A stretch of 5,223 bases of DNA from JARRJY01 sp050116415 (GTDB taxonomy: Bacteria > Pseudomonadota > Gammaproteobacteria > UBA6429 > Thiohalophilaceae), in the NCBI GenBank assembly GCA_050116415.1, contig JASFOS010000151.1:1-5223 (forward strand). The letters are read 5' to 3'. Under the pieces are notes generated by a model. It was given only the letters and a program-made list of their open reading frames with translations. It was not told the DNA's origin and did no database searches. Made by a program: the position numbers and the translations under genes. Positions 1-5,223 of this stretch are shown one piece after another (position 1 is the stretch's first letter; every line of letters starts with the position of its first letter).

Positions 1-616
1 AGATGAAGATAGCTGGTTGGCGGGTTACAAGGACAAGGTAAAGGTGAACTACGGTGGTGAGGCAGAGAAAAACCAGGAATCTTTTGCGGATCTGAAATAC
101 TCGTTCGGTTTTGCCCTGGTCGCGATCTTCTTTATCCTGGTGATCCAGTTTAACAACCTGTCGTACCCGTTTATCGTGATGCTGGCGATCCCGTTCGGGG
201 TGGTGGGTATCATCATCAGTTTTTATTTGCATGACCTGTTCTGGAAGCCGATGCCGTTATCGTTTTTCTCTACCATGGGCATGGTGGCGCTGACCGGGGT
301 AGTGGTAAACAGCTCCTTGATCATGGTGGTGTTCATTCAACGAGCCAGGGAGAAGGGTATTGATGCTTTTGAAGCCGCGATGCAGGCTGGGCGGCGTCGT
401 TTGCGGGCGGTGATCCTGACAGCCACCACCACCGTGGTTGGCTTGTTGCCAACGGCCTATGGCTGGGGTGGTATGGATCCGTTTGTGTCACCCATGGCGC
501 TGGCGCTTTCCTGGGGGCTGGCATTTGCCACCCTGGTAACCCTGTTCACTATACCGGCGGCCTACGTGTTCGCGGCTGATCTTCGCCAGCTTATACGTCA
601 CCGCTTGAAAGTTTAG
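1..616 (+). CDS. RND efflux transporter permease, C-terminal fragment
   Basis: This is the last roughly 204 residues of an inner-membrane RND (AcrB/HAE-type) proton-driven efflux pump. The reading frame is open to the left edge (codons begin at base 2), so the gene starts outside the window, and the in-frame TTG at 17 is not a real start. Family members are about 1000 residues long with 12 helices. The fragment shows five hydrophobic segments matching TM8 to TM12, at about 104-154, 164-229, 263-337, 410-465 and 490-580. TM10 carries the family pattern G-V-V-V-N-S-S-L-I-M-V-V-F. It is followed by a basic cytoplasmic loop (GRRRLR) and then a Thr-rich TM11 (ILTATTT), where AcrB has a proton-relay threonine. 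The tail after TM12 is short and basic, and the stop is TAG at 614-616. Substrate cannot be told. The stop overlaps that of the convergent FHA gene by 4 nt, and no terminator is visible. It is probably functionally unrelated to the minus-strand genes. Confidence 0.9.
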   Translation, partial: DEDSWLAGYKDKVKVNYGGEAEKNQESFADLKYSFGFALVAIFFILVIQFNNLSYPFIVMLAIPFGVVGIIISFYLHDLFWKPMPLSFFSTMGMVALTGVVVNSSLIMVVFIQRAREKGIDAFEAAMQAGRRRLRAVILTATTTVVGLLPTAYGWGGMDPFVSPMALALSWGLAFATLVTLFTIPAAYVFAADLRQLIRHRLKV

Positions 617-1284
617 TGGAAGTAGAAAAATTCCATCTGGGTACCGGCCAGCTCGATAATGTCGTGTTCTTTGAGTTTACGCGCATCGCTGGTGATGGGT
701 TGACCGTTGACTTTCGGCATATCTGATTCACGACGCAACTTGGTGGTTTTTAAAATCGAGATGGTATAGTTATTCTCGTTGCGGGCAATCATGGCCATTT
801 TCATGCCGTTGAAACCAATGGTATTGAAGGGTTTGCGCAGTTCCAGCACTTTCTTGGCCAATGGACCATTTTTGATTTTCACCCCCGCCAGGCGTTCACC
901 TTTGGCGACCGCGGGTGTGCTTACCGTGTTGGTATCGATGATTTTGGTATCTTCGATTTCAGCCTGGATGAACATGGTGGGTTCATACTCGGTATCTTCT
1001 TCAGCGAAATAGGTGAACTGGAAGTTACCGACCTGGATGACATCACCGTGCTTGATGATGGACTTGGCAACACGCGCACCGTTTAACAGGGTACCGTTGG
1101 TACTGCCCAGGTCATCGACGTAGACATGTTCGCCCATGCTGGTCACCAGGGCATGACGACCGCTGACCGTCAGGTCATTGAGCTGGATATCATTTCCATG
1201 TTTTCGGCCAATGCTGATGCTGTCTTTGTCGATTTCATGTTCACGCACAACAGCACCATCTAACGTCTGGATCAGCTTACTCAC
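613..1284 (-). CDS. FHA-domain protein with a second degenerate FHA-like domain
   Basis: Predicted cytoplasmic 223-residue phospho-threonine reader with no signal peptide or membrane segment. The N-terminal FHA domain (about residues 3-93) has all the expected motifs: GR at 26-27, S-G-R-H at 41-44, and G-S-T-N-G at 60-64, which in known FHA domains contact the phospho-peptide. A Thr-rich acidic linker (about 95-140) contains E-P-T-M-F-I around Thr103. Residues about 142-223 look like another FHA fold: TIG at 155-157, VNG at 192-194, and a C-terminal stretch LKEHDIIELAGTQMEFFY that parallels IKHGDVIQVGNFQFTYF (77-93) of domain one. This second copy lacks GR and S-x-x-H, so it probably does not bind phospho-threonine. 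I chose the GTG at 1284 because AGGAG lies 6 nt upstream. An upstream in-frame TTG at 1305 would add seven residues that include the ribosome binding site. It is the last gene of the kinase/PilT cluster, 75 nt after the second ATPase. FHA identity is firm. Its partner is unknown, the kinase being an inferred candidate. Confidence 0.93.
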   Translation of the reverse strand: MSKLIQTLDGAVVREHEIDKDSISIGRKHGNDIQLNDLTVSGRHALVTSMGEHVYVDDLGSTNGTLLNGARVAKSIIKHGDVIQVGNFQFTYFAEEDTEYEPTMFIQAEIEDTKIIDTNTVSTPAVAKGERLAGVKIKNGPLAKKVLELRKPFNTIGFNGMKMAMIARNENNYTISILKTTKLRRESDMPKVNGQPITSDARKLKEHDIIELAGTQMEFFYFH

Positions 1285-1290
1285 ACTATT

Positions 1291-1295
1291 CTCCT
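1291..1295 (-). promoter_or_regulatory. Ribosome binding site of the FHA gene
   Basis: On the minus strand AGGAG stands 6 nt before the GTG codon at 1284-1282. It is the strongest Shine-Dalgarno match in the intergenic stretch, and it decides the start in favour of GTG over the upstream in-frame TTG at 1305. Confidence 0.75.
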
Positions 1296-1323
1296 GTACA
1301 TACAAATTCCTTCTGGTCGTTGG

Positions 1324-1329
1324 ATTATA
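1324..1329 (-). promoter_or_regulatory. Candidate -10 element (TATAAT) before the FHA gene
   Basis: A perfect sigma-70 -10 hexamer, TATAAT, lies on the minus strand in the 75-nt gap between the second PilT-family gene and the FHA gene. Its predicted transcription start would be about 30 nt before the GTG. The hexamers 16 to 18 nt upstream (such as ATCTTC) match TTGACA poorly. The TG dinucleotide ahead of the hexamer is one base off the extended -10 position. It could be a weak or activator-dependent internal promoter, or chance. The same gap shows no convincing terminator, so read-through from the ATPase genes is also expected. Confidence 0.35.
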
Positions 1330-1359
1330 GCCAAAGAAATACCCGGGAAGATAGCCCCG

Positions 1360-2454
1360 TTACCTGGCCATTCCACCTTCTTCATCCGGCTCCTCGATAT
1401 TATTGCGTAAATGCTCAAAATCACCCTTGGTCTGGGCTTTGCTGTAGGCCTCCTCGCCGGTGATTTTTTCAGCATCGAGCAGGCGGCGAATGGCGGTATC
1501 CATGCGTTGCATGCCTTGCATGGCGCCACTTTGGATAATGTTTTCAATTTGCTCGGTTTTGCCTTCACGAATGCAGTTCGAAATGGCGGCATTGTTAATC
1601 ATGATTTCAATTGCCGCGACCCGGCCCTTGTTATCGGCGGTCTTGAGTAATTGCTGCGAGACCACGGCACACAGCGAGGTGGATAGCATGGTGCGAATAA
1701 AGGCCTCTTCCTCGGGCGGGAACACGTTGATGATGCGGTCAACCGTCGAAGCCGCGCTACTGGTATGCAGGGTGGCCATCACCAGTATCCCCATCTCGGC
1801 CGCGGTGACTGCCAGGTGGATGGTTTCCAGGTCGCGTAGCTCGCCGACCAGGATGACATCAGGATCTTCGCGCAGCGCAGAGTGCAGCGCATCGGCAAAA
1901 TGCTCGGTGTGAGTGCCGACCTCACGCTGGCTCATCAGGCAGCCTTTATTTTCATGAATAAACTCGATGGGATCCTCGATGGTGATGATGTGGCCTTTAC
2001 GTTCCTGGTTAATGAAATCCAGCATCGCGGCCAGGGTGGTGGACTTGCCCGAGCCGGTGGGGCCGGTGACCAGGATCAGGCCTTTACGCTGACGCGCGAT
2101 GTTCTTCAGAGCCGGTGGCAAACCCAGCTGGTTAAGCGACTGGATCTCGGTGGGTATCACGCGGAATACCGCGCCAATGCCTGACAGGTGCTGAAACACA
2201 TTCACGCGAAAACGCGCCAGGCCTTCTGCCTCGTAGGCAAAATCCGCGCCCTGGACTTTTTCATAATTGTTCCTGGCAATTTCCGGCATGATCTCCATGA
2301 GCAAGTCATGGGTTTCATCGGCACTCAGTTCGCGGTACTTGACCGGGTACATTTCACCGTTCACACGGATACGCGGTGGATTGCCTGATATCAGGTGTAA
2401 ATCAGAACCCTTTTGTTTAACGACCAGGTCGAGAAATGCATCGAGACGTGCCAT
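1360..2454 (-). CDS. pilT: Type IV pilus retraction ATPase, PilT family (second of the tandem pair)
   Basis: 364-residue hexameric secretion-type ATPase that, in the PilT family, depolymerises type IV pili at the inner-membrane platform to drive retraction, twitching and DNA uptake. All catalytic elements are present: N-terminal PAS-like domain (about 1-105) with GSDLHL at 16-21, Walker A GPTGSGKST at 131-139 (Lys137), Asp box ITIEDPIEF at 157-165, Walker B region DPDVILVGELRD at 197-208 with catalytic Glu205, and His box TLHTSSA with His230. The AIRNLIRE retraction motif of classical PilT appears in altered form, AISNCIRE (290-297). The protein is slightly longer than Pseudomonas PilT because of an acidic tail (about 354-359). 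It begins 1 nt after the stop of the upstream paralogue (TGA-T-ATG) with only a weak ribosome binding site, suggesting translational coupling. Both ATPases start M-A-R-[LI]-D-A-F-L and align along their length, so they arose by duplication. Family is firm, and the exact orthologue (PilT or a further paralogue) is less so. Confidence 0.93.
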   Translation of the reverse strand: MARLDAFLDLVVKQKGSDLHLISGNPPRIRVNGEMYPVKYRELSADETHDLLMEIMPEIARNNYEKVQGADFAYEAEGLARFRVNVFQHLSGIGAVFRVIPTEIQSLNQLGLPPALKNIARQRKGLILVTGPTGSGKSTTLAAMLDFINQERKGHIITIEDPIEFIHENKGCLMSQREVGTHTEHFADALHSALREDPDVILVGELRDLETIHLAVTAAEMGILVMATLHTSSAASTVDRIINVFPPEEEAFIRTMLSTSLCAVVSQQLLKTADNKGRVAAIEIMINNAAISNCIREGKTEQIENIIQSGAMQGMQRMDTAIRRLLDAEKITGEEAYSKAQTKGDFEHLRNNIEEPDEEGGMAR

Positions 2455-2455
2455 A

Positions 2456-3547
2456 TCAGGATACCGAAAGATTTATTTGTGGAAGTAATTCCGCATCCGT
2501 GACAAAGCGCTGGAATTGCTTCTTGTCGGTTGCATGGACATAGGCGTCATCCGGGTCGATTTCCTTGTTCTGGATGGCTTCGAGCAAGGCCTGATCCATC
2601 AATTGCATGCCTTGTTCCCGACCTGTTTGCAGGTTGGCCGGTATCTGGAAGATCTTGTTATTCAGGATCAGGTTCGAGATGCCCGGGGTGTTCACCAGTA
2701 TTTCCAGGATAGCTTTACGTGAACGACCATCGGCACTGCGCACCAGCTTCTGGCTGATAACACCTTTAAGATGCTGTGATAAAAACGTGGCAGCCAGGGC
2801 CTTCTGTTCACCCGGTAGTGCATCAATGATGCGATCCAGGGTTTTGGTTGCCGAGGTGGTGTGCAAGGTGCCCAGTACCAGGTGACCGGTTTCTGCCGCT
2901 TCCATGGCCATGGTAATGGTTTCCGGATCACGTAATTCACCGACCAGGATAACATCCGGGTCTTCACGTAACGCGGCATGCAAACCATCGGCAAAGCTTG
3001 GCACATGGGTGCCGACGCTACGCTGGATCACCAGGGATTGCTTGCTGTCGTGAATATACTCGATCGGATCTTCCAGGGTAATGATGTTGTAGCGGCGATT
3101 TTCGTTGAGCCAGTTGATCATCGCCGCCAGGGTAGTGGTTTTACCGGTACCGGTTGCCCCGGTGACCAGGATCAGCCCCTGGTGTGCGTGCAATAATTTT
3201 TCGATGACCGGTGGCAGGTTGAGTTCCTGCAGCGTCGGGATGGTGGGGGAAACCACGCGGAAGGTGGCTCCCGGACCGCTTATTTTGCGGTACAGGTTGG
3301 CACGGTAACGGCCATCCTCGGTATCGTAGGAAAAGTCGATATCACGACCTTTGTTAAAATGCTCATGCTGTTCCCGGGTCAGAATTTCCTTGACCAGGTC
3401 TTCCAGTTCATCGCGTGAAAGATTGCGGTACTTGATAGGTGTCAGATCACCCTGCAAGCGGATCAGGGGTGGCATACCAACCGCAAGATGAATATCCGAA
3501 CAACCCTGTTCTCGACCCAGTTTCAGGAATGCATCAATACGTGCCAT
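2456..3547 (-). CDS. PilT/PilU-family type IV pilus ATPase (first of the tandem pair)
   Basis: 363-residue paralogue of the following ATPase, and probably also a cytoplasmic motor at the base of a type IV pilus. Motifs are intact: CSDIHL at 16-21, Walker A GATGTGKTT at 130-138 (Lys136), Asp box ITLEDPIEY at 156-164, Walker B region DPDVILVGELRD at 196-207 (Glu204), and His box TLHTTSA with His229. The signals for PilT or PilU are mixed. The Walker A form with GATGTGK and the C-terminal EQGMQ-MDQAL plus D-A-x-x-H-A pattern recall Pseudomonas PilU. The Walker B stretch is PilT-like, and PilU-type GEVRS is absent. The PilT retraction motif is eroded to GISNLILN (289-296), losing the final Arg-Glu. 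The ATG at 3547 overlaps the kinase stop (TAATG) and is preceded by AAGGAA at 3561-3556, a good ribosome binding site lying inside the kinase gene. I therefore give only a family-level name. In Pseudomonas, pilT and pilU are likewise adjacent and both are needed for normal twitching. Confidence 0.92.
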   Translation of the reverse strand: MARIDAFLKLGREQGCSDIHLAVGMPPLIRLQGDLTPIKYRNLSRDELEDLVKEILTREQHEHFNKGRDIDFSYDTEDGRYRANLYRKISGPGATFRVVSPTIPTLQELNLPPVIEKLLHAHQGLILVTGATGTGKTTTLAAMINWLNENRRYNIITLEDPIEYIHDSKQSLVIQRSVGTHVPSFADGLHAALREDPDVILVGELRDPETITMAMEAAETGHLVLGTLHTTSATKTLDRIIDALPGEQKALAATFLSQHLKGVISQKLVRSADGRSRKAILEILVNTPGISNLILNNKIFQIPANLQTGREQGMQLMDQALLEAIQNKEIDPDDAYVHATDKKQFQRFVTDAELLPQINLSVS

Positions 3548-5217
3548 TAGCTTGCTTCCTTGGCCAGCGCCATTACCAGGTCACGACGTAGTTCATCGAC
3601 GGTCTGGTAGCGTTCTTTAGGATCAACGTGAATTGCCTTCATAATGACTTTATCCAGGTACTCGGAGATCCTGGGGTTAATGGTCGAGGGTGGCTTGGCG
3701 CCGCCTTCCACGTGCATGAACAGGGTGGCCATATGGTCTTCACCCTTATAAGGTGCTTTGCCTGTGAACAGTTCATACATGACGATACCCAGGCTATAAA
3801 TATCTGTGCGGGTATCGATAGCGCGACCCCGTACCTGTTCCGGCGCCATATAAGTTGGCGTACCGACCAGCACACCGCTCTTGGTCATGCGTGCATCACC
3901 GGACATGGTTGCCGCGGCCAGGCCGAAATCCACGATCTTGACCACGTCCTGATCATTAACCAGGATGTTCGCCGGCTTGATGTCACGGTGCACCACGTTG
4001 GCCGCATGCGCAATACTCAAACCCTTGCAGATATCAATGATGATTTTTATGTTACGTGCGATATCTATCGGTTTATGCTTCTTGATTTCCGCGGAAAGTG
4101 AGTGACTCTTGAAGTATTCCATGCTGATGGCATAGGACCTTCCAAAGGTAATAAAGTCATAGATACGAATGATGTTTTCATGGGTTAACTTGCGTGAAAA
4201 ACGTAACTCATGAATGAAGCGATCGATGATGGTTTGATCCGATACCATGTGAGGGTTGAGGAACTTGAGGATGATTTCCTCGTCGACCATTTTATCCTTA
4301 ACCAGCAATACCACCCCGAATGCACCTTTGCCGATTTTTTTGATCACCTCGTAGCGGTCCTGGATTACATGACCGGGTTTCAGTGAGTCGGCATCAATGA
4401 TCTCAAAGGCACCGGAAGCAGGCGGCGCCGGCTGGGAAGCAGACTGTGAACCGGTTTGTGATGGATTGGACTGACTGGGTGAAGACAGTTCCTGGCCAAG
4501 GTTAACCGCCACGGTATCCATTTCAGTCTCACTAGACGGGGCGGGTTTTGACATGGTGCTGTGGCTGCCGGAGAGATTGTTTATCGCCTGCTGAATCATT
4601 GAGCGGTTTTCAGGCGTGGCCAACTGGTTCAGTGACTGGATAAGGTCTTTCCTGGTCTCCTCGTTGCTGCTTGCTAACGCGTCAATCAGGGGTTGCACGG
4701 CAGTTTGATCGCCAAGTTCGGCGAGAGCCTTGGCCGCCACCCCGGCGGAATCCGGATGAGTATTCATCATTTCTAACAAGGCACGGGTGGCGCGTTGATC
4801 ACCCAGCTTGGTCAGGGCATCGGCGGCACGTTCACGTACCCACCAGTCCTCATCCTGGAGTGCTTTGACCAGGTGATCAAAAGCACGTTCATCTTTCAAG
4901 GAGTTGAGTATTTCAACCGCGGTACGGCGTAAAAATTCGTCCTCGTCGGACAGCAGCCCGATAACTGCATCGACCACCCTGGGGCCACCAATGCTACCCA
5001 GTGCATCGGCGGCACGCACCTTGACCCACCAGTCACTATCTCGCATGGCACTCAGTAATTCTTTAATCGAGCTTGGATCAGAGACTTCGTTGAGTACTTC
5101 GACAGCCGCGCGCCGTACATATTCTGATTCATCTTGCAGTACATGCACCAGGTTGGAAATCAGCCTGTCATCCCTTTTTTTGGTCAAGGCTTCAATGACA
5201 CTGCTTTGGACATTCAT
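3547..5217 (-). CDS. HEAT-repeat / serine-threonine protein kinase fusion
   Basis: 556-residue predicted soluble kinase. Residues 16-200 form about six 31-residue HEAT/PBS-lyase-like repeats, a helical protein-binding scaffold. Residues about 216-283 are a Ser/Pro/Gln-rich flexible linker. Residues about 289-550 are a Hanks-type kinase domain with every catalytic element: Gly loop GKGAFG (296-301), Lys318, helix C Glu337, HRD at 410-412 followed by K414 and N417, DFG at 430-432, APE at 458-460, Asp472 and Arg536. HRD marks it as an RD kinase, normally switched on by activation-loop phosphorylation. Candidate sites are Thr445, Ser447, Thr453 and Thr455. There is no membrane helix or PASTA domain, unlike PknB-type receptors, so input probably comes through the HEAT scaffold. 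Its stop overlaps the start of the first pilus ATPase by one base. The ATG at 5217 is the first Met in the frame, but the frame is open through the remaining 6 bases to the window edge and the ribosome binding site is not visible, so the true N-terminus could lie upstream. Kinase identity is firm; the substrates are unknown. Confidence 0.93.
   Translation of the reverse strand: MNVQSSVIEALTKKRDDRLISNLVHVLQDESEYVRRAAVEVLNEVSDPSSIKELLSAMRDSDWWVKVRAADALGSIGGPRVVDAVIGLLSDEDEFLRRTAVEILNSLKDERAFDHLVKALQDEDWWVRERAADALTKLGDQRATRALLEMMNTHPDSAGVAAKALAELGDQTAVQPLIDALASSNEETRKDLIQSLNQLATPENRSMIQQAINNLSGSHSTMSKPAPSSETEMDTVAVNLGQELSSPSQSNPSQTGSQSASQPAPPASGAFEIIDADSLKPGHVIQDRYEVIKKIGKGAFGVVLLVKDKMVDEEIILKFLNPHMVSDQTIIDRFIHELRFSRKLTHENIIRIYDFITFGRSYAISMEYFKSHSLSAEIKKHKPIDIARNIKIIIDICKGLSIAHAANVVHRDIKPANILVNDQDVVKIVDFGLAAATMSGDARMTKSGVLVGTPTYMAPEQVRGRAIDTRTDIYSLGIVMYELFTGKAPYKGEDHMATLFMHVEGGAKPPSTINPRISEYLDKVIMKAIHVDPKERYQTVDELRRDLVMALAKEAS
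3556..3561 (-). promoter_or_regulatory. Ribosome binding site of the first PilT/PilU-family gene, inside the kinase gene
   Basis: AAGGAA on the minus strand lies 8 nt before the ATG at 3547-3545, within the last codons of the kinase gene. Together with the TAATG overlap this supports the chosen start and suggests termination-reinitiation coupling between kinase and ATPase. Confidence 0.6.
4801..5172 (-). repeat. Two tandem 186-bp (62-residue) HEAT-pair units within the kinase gene
   Basis: Residues 16-77 and 78-139 of the kinase are two copies of a two-helical-repeat unit. By hand alignment 27 of 62 residues are identical, including RR-A-VE-LN (35-43 and 97-105) and D-WWV-x-x-RAADAL (62-73 and 124-135). 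The DNA also keeps the match at a spacing of exactly 186 nt: GCATCGGCGGCACG on the + strand occurs at 4817-4830 and again at 5003-5016. The repeats continue with two more divergent 31-residue units up to about residue 200. Confidence 0.85.
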
Positions 5218-5223
5218 GTCAGG

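Noticed and set aside
17..616. RND fragment as a complete small gene starting at TTG 17
   Set aside because: The frame continues open to the window edge, and the protein begins in the middle of the family's periplasmic region before TM8, so it is a truncated view of a long gene.
617..635. Inverted repeat TGGAA / TTCCA after the RND stop as a terminator
   Set aside because: It has only five base pairs with a nine-base loop, low GC and no following T run, and it lies in FHA coding sequence.
1285..1305. Longer FHA protein starting at TTG 1305
   Set aside because: It would place the AGGAG ribosome binding site inside the coding region, and the seven extra residues are not part of the FHA fold.
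1342..1347. CCCGGG palindrome in the ATPase-FHA gap as an operator or terminator
   Set aside because: It is six bases only, with no extended dyad or U tract, and is likely chance.
1281..1592. Minus-strand 103-codon frame bridging the ATPase 3' end and the FHA 5' end
   Set aside because: It is out of frame within two well-supported genes, is Lys/Pro/Arg-rich, and has no family resemblance. It does not indicate a frameshift, because both neighbouring proteins are complete.
1460..1912. 150-codon open frame on the + strand
   Set aside because: It is antisense to the Walker B to C-terminal part of the PilT-family gene, with low-complexity Ser/Arg/Met composition and no family features.
2041..3180. 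Similar DNA in the Walker A and Walker B regions of the two ATPases as a recent direct repeat or recombination hotspot
   Set aside because: The identity is confined to codons for invariant catalytic motifs, while the flanking sequence is well diverged. This fits an old duplication under functional constraint.
3628..4101. 157-codon open frame on the + strand
   Set aside because: It lies wholly opposite the conserved kinase domain, has no recognisable domain, and is a shadow of minus-strand codon use.

Overview
The window reads as a Gram-negative, proteobacterial-type chromosome segment, most likely gammaproteobacterial. That taxonomic call is an inference from a hydrophobe/amphiphile-type RND efflux pump, type IVa pilus motor ATPases close to Pseudomonas-like PilT, and balanced base composition. 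There are no tRNAs, rRNAs, insertion sequences, CRISPR arrays or phage genes. Coding density is very high, and the only non-coding gap of any size is 75 nt.

Layout: the left edge (to 616, + strand) is the C-terminal end of an RND inner-membrane transporter, covering its last five membrane helices. Everything else is on the minus strand and reads right to left as one apparent operon. First comes a soluble HEAT-repeat/serine-threonine protein kinase fusion (3547-5217). Two tandem PilT/PilU-family retraction ATPases follow (2456-3547, then 1360-2454), and last a protein with a canonical FHA domain plus a second, degenerate FHA-like domain (613-1284). The kinase and first ATPase overlap as TAATG, and the two ATPases are 1 nt apart. 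The FHA gene follows after 75 nt that hold a TATAAT element, so it may also have its own promoter. The RND and FHA genes converge and overlap by 4 nt at their stop codons.

How the genes may work together: the kinase could write phospho-threonine marks, the FHA protein could read them, and the two pilus motors encoded between them are obvious candidate targets or effectors. The locus therefore looks like a phospho-signalling module wired to type IV pilus retraction (twitching, DNA uptake or surface sensing). The co-directional packing and intact catalytic motifs are visible directly. The regulatory link is inference. No cognate PP2C phosphatase, pilin or other pilus assembly gene is visible here. 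The RND gene is probably an unrelated neighbour.
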